A DNA stretch of 13,233 bases, from contig CAYZVX010000071.1 in NCBI GenBank assembly GCA_964482055.1, positions 1 through 13,233 on the forward strand. Direction: 5' to 3'. This document shows positions 7,645 to 13,233 of this stretch, piece after piece. Source of the DNA: G020354085 sp964482055. GTDB lineage: Bacteria > Pseudomonadota > Gammaproteobacteria > Acidiferrobacterales > Sulfurifustaceae. Under the pieces are notes generated by a model. That model was given only the letters and a program-made list of their open reading frames with translations. It was not told the origin of the DNA and did not search any database. Position numbers and translations under genes: made by a program. How positions within the stretch are numbered: position 1 is the first letter of the stretch; the number at the start of each line of letters is the position of its first letter.

Positions 7645-7686
7645 CGCCACGGCGTGGCGCCAATTAGGTTTGTTAACAGGTCTATA
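7645..7686 (-). promoter_or_regulatory. Possible soeA promoter and operator-like palindromes
   Basis: The AT-rich spacer upstream of soeA carries a TATAGA -10-like box (minus strand 7686-7681) without a good -35; the best placed hexamer, TTCGGG, is poor. Beside it lies the palindrome TGTTAACA (7671-7678). A perfect 7-base inverted repeat, CGCCACG-G-CGTGGCG, spans 7645-7659 and overlaps the GTG start candidate. The arrangement suggests a regulated promoter, and also that the coding start is downstream of 7680. No known regulator site is recognised. Confidence 0.3.
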
Positions 7687-7868
7687 AGAAGCCGCGGATA
7701 TTTCCCGAATGGACGTGCGCCTACGCACGATTCGATCGATGCGCGCCGGCGCGATCTCAAGGCGACGCGGCGCGCGCTCACGCCGCTTATTCGCCGCTGC
7801 GCACACGGGCAGGCCGGCAGCGGCGCGATCGTGCAATCGCTGTGGCCGCTAAGTCCGGCAGCGCCGGG

Positions 7869-10800
7869 TCATGCCGTGCGCACGGCGGTGGCCCGCACCT
7901 GCTCGAGCGCCTCGGCTTCACACTCGGGATAACCGAAGTAGTAGCCCTGGCCCCAGCTCACGCCCATGTCGCGCAACAGATTGGCGGTGACGCCGTCCTC
8001 GATGCTTTCGGCAATGGTGGTGATGCCCTGATCGCGTGCGAGTTGCACGATGCTTTGCACCATACTGCGCACCTTCAGATCCGATTGCAGGTTGCGCACC
8101 ATCCAGCCCTCGATCTTGAGGTAGCTGATCGGCAACGAGGCGAGATACAAGAACGACGAGTAGCCGCTGCCGAAGTCATCGAGCGCGAGCCGGAAGCCGA
8201 ACTCGAGCAACGGCTCGAGGTCGCGCCTGAGGTCCTGGAAGTTGCTGAGCAGCTGGCGTTCCGTGATCTCGAGCACTACCGGCTTGACCGGCCCGAAGTC
8301 GACCCGGTGGTGCTCACAGTAACGCCGCGCCTCGTGCATGAGATGGTGCACCAGCTCCTTGCGCGCGAGAAACTGCGCCGACAGGTTGATGAAGTGCACC
8401 CTGTCCGGTCCGCCTTGGCGCCCGGCGAGCCGGCGGACGGCGCGCGCCATAGCGGCGCGCGCAATCGCCTGGTCCACGACATGGATGAGATTGATGCCCT
8501 CGGCCGCCTCGATGAATTCTGCCGCCGGCAGCACCTTCCCGTCCGGCTCGATCAGGCGCGCGAGCGCCTCGTCCGCCACCACCGCGCCGGTGGAGAGATC
8601 CACCATCACCTGGTAGGCCGGTGCCAGGCGCTGCTCGGCGAGCGCGTGCTGCAGCATCCCGGCCTTCCACAACGTGCTGTGCCGCGTGCGTTCGCTCGCC
8701 ACGACACAGTCGCGCCCGCTGCGCTTGGCCTCGTACAGACAGCCATCGGCCTCCGATAGCACCTGCGCGAAGTCCTCGTCGCCGCCTCGATACACGCCCA
8801 CACCCACGCTGGTGGTAATGGCGAGCGGACCATGGCTGGTCTGCACCGGCTGCGCGCGGATCGCCTCGCGCAGCCGCTCCATCGTGGCGTAGGCGGTGTC
8901 GGCGTTGGCGTTGTGCAGGAACACGATGAACTCCTCCCCGCCCCAGCGCGCCACCCAGTCGCCTTCGCGCAGCACGTCCTTCATGGTGCGCGCCACCTGC
9001 AGCAGCACAGCGTCGCCAACGTCGTGGCCATAGTGATCGTTGACGAGCTTGAAGCGGTCGAGATCGCAGATCGCCACGGCGAAGCTTCCGCCCTCCCGCT
9101 TGGCGCGGGCGAATTCATCGGCAAAGCGCCATTCGGCGGCGCGCCGGTTGGGCAGGCGCGTGAGCGCATCGGTGAGGGCCAGCGTCTCGAGCTCGGCGCG
9201 CTGGCGCAGCTCGAGCAGGGTCAGCCCGGCCCAGGAGGCCAGCAACTCCATGAACGCCTGGTCGTCCTCGCTGAATCCGCCGGAGGTGGCGGCGCGGCGC
9301 AGGAACACCATCGTGCCGTACAGGCTTGTGCCCGTCCACAGCGGGACGCTGACATAAGTGCTGACCCCCAGTCGCGCGCACAGCGGGTGCGCGCGCCAGC
9401 GTTCATCGGCCCGCAGGTCCGGCACCACCAGGCTGCCGCGCTGCTCGATGGTGGCGCGGCACAGACTGTCGGCCAGCGCGAACTGCTCACCGACCCGCAA
9501 CAGCCCGAGGTTGTCCGCGAGGTAGCGAACCGTGAACTGCTCGTCCTCGAGGTGGCTGACGGCCACGGCATCCATGCCGAGCGTGTCGAGCGCGAGCCGC
9601 AGCATGAGGGCGAGCTTCTCCGGGTCAGAGGTCTCGCGGCTGGCGGCAAGCTGCCACAGCGCCTGCAGGCGCTGCGACTGGGTGTTGACGGTTGCGAGCA
9701 GCTGCTCGCGCTCGGTGACGTCTATCGCCATTCCGTAGCGCCTGGCCGTTCCGTCGGCCGCCGCACCGCGATACTCCGCCACGGACAGAAAGCGCGGCGT
9801 TCCGTCAGGACGGCGGAACTGCAGCACGCGCCGTGTCATCTCCGGCGCCGCCGTCTCCGGCCCGCTTCCCGCGACGAGAAATTCCGACCACGAATGCCCC
9901 AGCACCTCGCCCTCGGTGCGCCCCAGCATCGCGAGAAACTCGCGGTTCGCGCTGACGATCACGCCGTCGGCGGCGCGCACCTCATAGGTTCCGGCGTCTG
10001 CGGCGGCGAGCAGCAGCCGCTCGCGATTGAGCGCCGCCGCGCGCAGCCGCGCCTGCGACTCGGCGAGCGCCTCGACGAGCGTGTCGATCTCGCCCACGCC
10101 GCTCGACGGCAGCCGCTCGGCGGGAGCGGATTCCCGTCGCAGCTCGCTTTCGATGGCGAGCATGCGCGCGGCGAAGCGGCGCGCCAGCCACAGGTACACG
10201 CCGAAGCCCACCAGGTAGGAGGCGATCATCAGGGCGAGCGGCACCCGCACCTCCTGCCACCACACCCCGAGGTAGGTCGCGCGCGGGTAGGACAGAAAGA
10301 CGGTGAGCGGGTAGCGCTCGAGGCGATGATAGCTGCCGATGCGCACCGACCCGTCGACGGTCACCCCCTCGTAGGTGCCCTGCTCCGAGCGGTTGCGCGT
10401 CGCGCGATAAAGCGCGCCTGCGGTCGTCGCTCGCGCATAGATGGCGCCGCTCGCATCGGCCGGGATGCGGCTAATCAGGTAACCGTCGTCGCGCAACAAT
10501 CCCACCGCCGCATCACGCAGGAAGTTGAGGCGCGTCCACAGCAGTTGCTGGCGCTCGATCGGAATGCTGGTCTGCAGCAGGAAGCTCGGCCGGCCGTTGT
10601 CCCACACCGTGTAGCGCAGGATGATGATCCACTGCTTGAGCAGGTACCCGTATTGCGGCCGGTTGACGCTCAGGCCGCGCGTGCGCAGGTTCTGCTCGAA
10701 ATCGTCGCGCCACTGCGGGTTGCTCAACACGTTCGGCAACCGTTCGTTCGAGGTGCGCGCGGTCGATGCCAGCATCTGGCCATCCACGCCGATGAGCGTT

Positions 10801-11135
10801 GCGCCGCCGAGCTCCGGATGCCGCGCGTGGAAACGCTGCAGCCGCGGCAATGCCGTCGCCGGATTGCGCAGCGCCCCGGCGCGCGCCAGTTCCTCCCCGA
10901 GCGCATCGAGATCCCGCGCGATGGTGTCGAAGTAGTTCTGCGCGTGCACCGCCAGCAGGTGGGTGGCCACACTCATGCGCTGCAGCTGCCCTTGCAGCGT
11001 GTTTTGCCACGCCATCCACAGCCACACGCCAATGACCACGACCGACACCAGCCCGAGCGCAACCAGCACGCGCCGGCCGATGCGGATGAGCGACGGTGCG
11101 CCGCCGGCCTGATGCTCAGCGTGCGGGGGTGTCAT
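7869..11135 (-). CDS. Membrane sensor with PAS, GAF, GGDEF and EAL domains
   Basis: This 1088-residue inner-membrane protein turns over cyclic di-GMP. In order it has: TM1 (about 23-43), a periplasmic dCache-like sensor (about 45-293), TM2 (about 295-318), PAS (about 370-490), GAF (about 495-640), GGDEF (about 645-810) and EAL (about 830-1080). The cyclase site is GGEEF at 732-736, with an intact product-inhibition site R723-x2-D726 exactly five residues before it. The phosphodiesterase retains EAL at 856-858, INLS, LEITE, LDDFGSG and WGQGYYFG, so both activities are possible. The usual KID appears as KIE, and the AEGVE motif as AESIE. ATG 11135 was chosen because TM1 follows normally; the longer frame to 11231 adds only basic residues. 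Its ribosome-binding site is weak. It ends 233 bases before soeA on the same strand. The sensed signal is unknown. Confidence 0.92.
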   Translation of the reverse strand: MTPPHAEHQAGGAPSLIRIGRRVLVALGLVSVVVIGVWLWMAWQNTLQGQLQRMSVATHLLAVHAQNYFDTIARDLDALGEELARAGALRNPATALPRLQRFHARHPELGGATLIGVDGQMLASTARTSNERLPNVLSNPQWRDDFEQNLRTRGLSVNRPQYGYLLKQWIIILRYTVWDNGRPSFLLQTSIPIERQQLLWTRLNFLRDAAVGLLRDDGYLISRIPADASGAIYARATTAGALYRATRNRSEQGTYEGVTVDGSVRIGSYHRLERYPLTVFLSYPRATYLGVWWQEVRVPLALMIASYLVGFGVYLWLARRFAARMLAIESELRRESAPAERLPSSGVGEIDTLVEALAESQARLRAAALNRERLLLAAADAGTYEVRAADGVIVSANREFLAMLGRTEGEVLGHSWSEFLVAGSGPETAAPEMTRRVLQFRRPDGTPRFLSVAEYRGAAADGTARRYGMAIDVTEREQLLATVNTQSQRLQALWQLAASRETSDPEKLALMLRLALDTLGMDAVAVSHLEDEQFTVRYLADNLGLLRVGEQFALADSLCRATIEQRGSLVVPDLRADERWRAHPLCARLGVSTYVSVPLWTGTSLYGTMVFLRRAATSGGFSEDDQAFMELLASWAGLTLLELRQRAELETLALTDALTRLPNRRAAEWRFADEFARAKREGGSFAVAICDLDRFKLVNDHYGHDVGDAVLLQVARTMKDVLREGDWVARWGGEEFIVFLHNANADTAYATMERLREAIRAQPVQTSHGPLAITTSVGVGVYRGGDEDFAQVLSEADGCLYEAKRSGRDCVVASERTRHSTLWKAGMLQHALAEQRLAPAYQVMVDLSTGAVVADEALARLIEPDGKVLPAAEFIEAAEGINLIHVVDQAIARAAMARAVRRLAGRQGGPDRVHFINLSAQFLARKELVHHLMHEARRYCEHHRVDFGPVKPVVLEITERQLLSNFQDLRRDLEPLLEFGFRLALDDFGSGYSSFLYLASLPISYLKIEGWMVRNLQSDLKVRSMVQSIVQLARDQGITTIAESIEDGVTANLLRDMGVSWGQGYYFGYPECEAEALEQVRATAVRTA

Positions 11136-11312
11136 GGGCTCTGGTCGTACACGAAGGATCTTGGCGTGGCGCCGGCGCCGCCTGCCTGTGTTCTCGGTGC
11201 GCCGGTCGCCGCCGTGACAAAGATAGCCCAAATCTCGCCGACCGCCGCCCGCTACCGGTCTGGCGGATGCGCCGACAGCTCGCGCGTGCGCGAAATGTCA
11301 AGGACCCGGCTC

Positions 11313-12023
11313 TCAGTCCGCCCCGTAGAGATCGCGATAACTGCAATAGAGCATGCCGGCCGACACCGGCAGCAGGATGATCCAACCGAGCAGGAACGGC
11401 ACTGAGGCGAGCACAGCCAGCACCAGATATAGAACACCGAACACCGTAAGCGGCAGCCAGTTGCTCAGGCAGGCGCGAAAGCTCGAACGCAGCGCCGCGC
11501 CCACGGCCAGGGTACGAAACATGAGCAGTGGTATCGCGTAGAGCAACGCCATGGCAACGCCGAGCTGGATGGCCAGAATCAGCAGGGCGCCGAACAGGGC
11601 GCCAAGGCCAATGGCCGGCGCGTGCGCAGGCCAGGCGTCACTGTGCATAACAGCCATCATCGAGCCGCCCAGCAGCGCAACCGCGATGATGCCGCTCACG
11701 ACCGCAGCGCCGACCGATACTCCGCCCAGCGACAGCAGCGGCGTCACCCGCTCCCTGTCCTTGACGCCCTGAAACACCTGCATCACGTCGAGCGCGCGCC
11801 CGGCGTCGGCCTCGCGCGCCGCGTGCAACAGGCCGGCCATGAGCACCGGTGCCAGCAGCGCCAACGCCAACCCGCCCAGGAACGGAATGACTGACACCAC
11901 CCCGACGACAGCGAGGAAGATCAACCCAAGGACGATCCACAGGCCCGGGTTGCGCATGAAAATGCGCCAGCCGCACGAAATCCAGCCGATGGCATCGGCC
12001 ACCGTCACCGCCCTTGCCTGCAT
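11313..12023 (-). CDS. BPSS1780-type polytopic membrane protein
   Basis: This 236-residue inner-membrane protein of unknown function opens with MQARAVTVADAIGWISCGWRIF followed by FMRNPGLWIVLG, the pattern of BPSS1780-family proteins found mainly in beta- and some gammaproteobacteria. Hydrophobic segments fall at about residues 29-45, 46-67, 95-120, 135-165 and 190-225, giving roughly five or six membrane passes. The short hydrophilic C-terminus ends in YRDLYGAD. ATG 12023 has a strong AGGAGGGG ribosome-binding site just upstream, which rules out the longer frame beginning at 12140. It lies 202 bases after the CDF transporter and 177 bases before the c-di-GMP enzyme, both on the same strand, so it may have its own promoter. 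Family assignment is from memory. Confidence 0.75.
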   Translation of the reverse strand: MQARAVTVADAIGWISCGWRIFMRNPGLWIVLGLIFLAVVGVVSVIPFLGGLALALLAPVLMAGLLHAAREADAGRALDVMQVFQGVKDRERVTPLLSLGGVSVGAAVVSGIIAVALLGGSMMAVMHSDAWPAHAPAIGLGALFGALLILAIQLGVAMALLYAIPLLMFRTLAVGAALRSSFRACLSNWLPLTVFGVLYLVLAVLASVPFLLGWIILLPVSAGMLYCSYRDLYGAD

Positions 12024-12225
12024 CGTTTCCCCTCCTGTCGTTGTCTGCCGCCGAGCGCTGGCGCGCCGCCAGTATATCCCGCTCGCTCCTGGGCCCGAAC
12101 GCCACCCAACCGGAGATGGTGCAACTCGCCGCCGTTTCAAGCGGCGTCACGCCGGACGGTTTGTGGCCTGCCTACGGTTACTCGGTCGCCGTCGCCATCT
12201 CGGCAGCAAGCCTTGCGCTCAACGA

Positions 12226-12246
12226 TCAAAGCCGCCGCTGCGGCTT
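12226..12246 (-). terminator. Possible weak terminator overlapping the CDF stop codon
   Basis: A perfect 7-base stem with a 4-base loop (AAGCCGC/GCGGCTT, 12229-12246) covers the last codons of the transporter gene. It is followed on the minus strand by an imperfect T-rich tail (TTTGATCGTT). The stem is GC-rich but the tail is broken, so termination would be inefficient if real. Confidence 0.28.
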
Positions 12247-13176
12247 GCGCACCGAGCGCGCCAGGCGCTGCAGCGGAACCAGGGTCTCGGTCGCAAGTGG
12301 CAACTCGGGCTGCAGGGTCACGTGCTCGATCCCATAGCGGTCGTGCAGCAGCGCGCGCATCTCGGTGAGCACCCGCGGCCACGGATTGAAGTCCCGCGCA
12401 TGCTCGAGCACCACGTGGGCCGACAGCGCGAGCGTCCCCGAGGCCAGGGTCCAGATGTGCAGGTCGTGAACCGAGCGGACGCCCGGCACGCGCGCAAGGC
12501 TCGCACCGACCTCGGCGAGATCCAGGTGCAGCGGCACGCCCTCCATGAGCACGTGGGTGGCCTCGCGCAGCAGTTTCAGGGTCGAATACAGGATCAGCGC
12601 GCAGATCGCGAGCGACAGGAGCGGGTCGATCGGCATCCAGCCGGTGAAATAGACGACCGCGCCGGCAATGAGCGCCGCCACCGACCCGAGCAGATCGCCG
12701 AACACGTGCAGCAGCGCCGCGCGCGTGTTGAGCGTGGCCGCGCCGCGCGCGAGCATCAGCGCCACCACCACGTTCACCGCAAGACCCAGTGCCGCCACCA
12801 CCGCCACCACCGCACCCTCGACCGCCGGGGCGACCGGCGCGGTCAGGCGCTCCACCGCCTCAACGGCGATCCACACCACCACGGCCAGCATGGCCAGGCC
12901 GTTGACGAGCGCCGCGATGACCTCGGCGCGCGCGAGCCCATAGGAGTGGCGCGCGGAGGGCGGGCGGCGTGCGAGCCAAGCCGCGCCGGCGGCGAGCCCG
13001 AGCGCCGTGGCATCGGAAAGCATGTGACCGGCGTCGCCGAACAGTGCGAGCGACCCGCTCCACCAGCCGGCAAGCGCCTCGATGCCGGCGAAGCTGAACG
13101 TCAGCCCCGCCGCCCACGACAGTGCGCCGGCGGCATGCGCCGGGTGGCGGTGATCGTGGCCGTGCTCGTGCGCCAT
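12226..13176 (-). CDS. Cation diffusion facilitator (Zn2+/Cd2+-type efflux)
   Basis: This 316-residue CDF-family transporter exports divalent metal ions from the cytoplasm in exchange for protons. The His-rich N-terminus (MAHEHGHDHRHPAH) is a likely metal-binding tail. The two metal-site helices carry His51-x3-Asp55 (DAGHMLSD) in TM2 and His157-x3-Asp161 (HVFGD) in TM5, the arrangement typical of Zn-type CDFs such as ZitB and CzcD. The C-terminal cytoplasmic ferredoxin-like domain contains VPGVRSVHDLHIWTL, strongly conserved in this subgroup. Length matches ZitB (about 313 aa). No efflux partner genes (czcABC-like) are visible, so it probably acts alone. Exact metal preference cannot be read from the sequence. 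The start is well supported by the His-rich tail, but it has no good ribosome-binding site, and a TATAAT box lies just 8 bases upstream. Confidence 0.93.
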   Translation of the reverse strand: MAHEHGHDHRHPAHAAGALSWAAGLTFSFAGIEALAGWWSGSLALFGDAGHMLSDATALGLAAGAAWLARRPPSARHSYGLARAEVIAALVNGLAMLAVVVWIAVEAVERLTAPVAPAVEGAVVAVVAALGLAVNVVVALMLARGAATLNTRAALLHVFGDLLGSVAALIAGAVVYFTGWMPIDPLLSLAICALILYSTLKLLREATHVLMEGVPLHLDLAEVGASLARVPGVRSVHDLHIWTLASGTLALSAHVVLEHARDFNPWPRVLTEMRALLHDRYGIEHVTLQPELPLATETLVPLQRLARSVRKPQRRL

Positions 13177-13184
13177 GGCCGCTG

Positions 13185-13190
13185 ATTATA
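13185..13190 (-). promoter_or_regulatory. TATAAT -10 box directly before the CDF start
   Basis: A perfect consensus TATAAT reads on the minus strand with only 8 bases between it and the ATG at 13176. Normal -10 to +1 spacing would place the transcript start within a couple of bases of the start codon, giving a leaderless or nearly leaderless mRNA. No good -35 is visible 16-18 bases upstream in the very GC-rich edge sequence. Confidence 0.45.
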
Positions 13191-13233
13191 ACGACACCCG
13201 GCGGCGGCACCGCGCCGCGCGGCCGCGACGGGC

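Noticed and set aside
4900..7932. Two long + strand open frames (4900-6402 and 6415-7932)
   Set aside because: Both are antisense to soeA, whose motifs are unambiguous. The + frames give Val/His/Arg-rich sequence with no recognisable family.
8832..11405. Long + strand open frame (857 codons)
   Set aside because: It is antisense to the PAS-GAF-GGDEF-EAL gene, rich in Arg/Gln/His/Ala without domain motifs, and explained by high GC third-position bias of the real gene.
12127..12146. CGCCGC/GCGGCG hairpin in the gap before the BPSS1780-type gene
   Set aside because: Only six GC-rich pairs and no T-run; such hairpins are expected by chance in DNA of this composition.
11839..13185. 448-codon + strand open frame
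   Set aside because: It spans the BPSS1780-type gene, the intergenic gap and the CDF gene in antisense; composition is Arg/His/Gln-rich shadow coding.

Overview
The window is high-GC DNA with the gene content of a sulfur-oxidising proteobacterium, most likely beta- or gammaproteobacterial (for example Thiobacillus-, Chromatiales- or Acidiferrobacterales-like). The main evidence is a complete soeABC-type operon for cytoplasmic sulfite oxidation. An outer-membrane phospholipase, a CnoX-type chaperedoxin and a BPSS1780-type membrane protein also fit a Gram-negative proteobacterium. The exact lineage cannot be fixed from the sequence alone.

Layout from left to right. Positions 1-456 hold no recognisable gene. 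Two genes follow on the + strand: outer-membrane phospholipase A (pldA, 457-1377) and a thioredoxin/TPR chaperedoxin (cnoX/ybbN, 1422-2282). Everything after that is on the - strand. First is a truncated DUF1428 (YbaA-like) remnant (2298-2504), with unassigned sequence up to 2748. Then comes the sulfite dehydrogenase operon, read right to left: soeA (about 7635-4711, molybdoprotein), soeB (4585-3854, four-cluster ferredoxin-like subunit) and soeC (3744-2749, DmsC/NrfD-type membrane anchor). Upstream on the same strand lie a large membrane-bound sensor with PAS, GAF, GGDEF and EAL domains (11135-7869), a BPSS1780-type membrane protein (12023-11313) and a CDF metal-cation efflux transporter (13176-12226).

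How the genes work together. SoeA is expected to oxidise sulfite to sulfate in the cytoplasm. Electrons would pass through the SoeB clusters to SoeC and into the quinone pool. No twin-arginine signal is visible on SoeA, which fits a cytoplasmic-facing enzyme. The remaining genes look like housekeeping or envelope functions with no clear link to soeABC. The c-di-GMP enzyme is a same-strand neighbour and could be co-transcribed, but this is not shown.

The most unusual non-coding feature is that both gaps inside soeABC are filled with short, AT-rich heptamer-like direct repeats arranged as dyads. The two gaps use different repeat words. I found no previously undescribed multigene system, CRISPR array, tRNA, rRNA, transposase or integrase.
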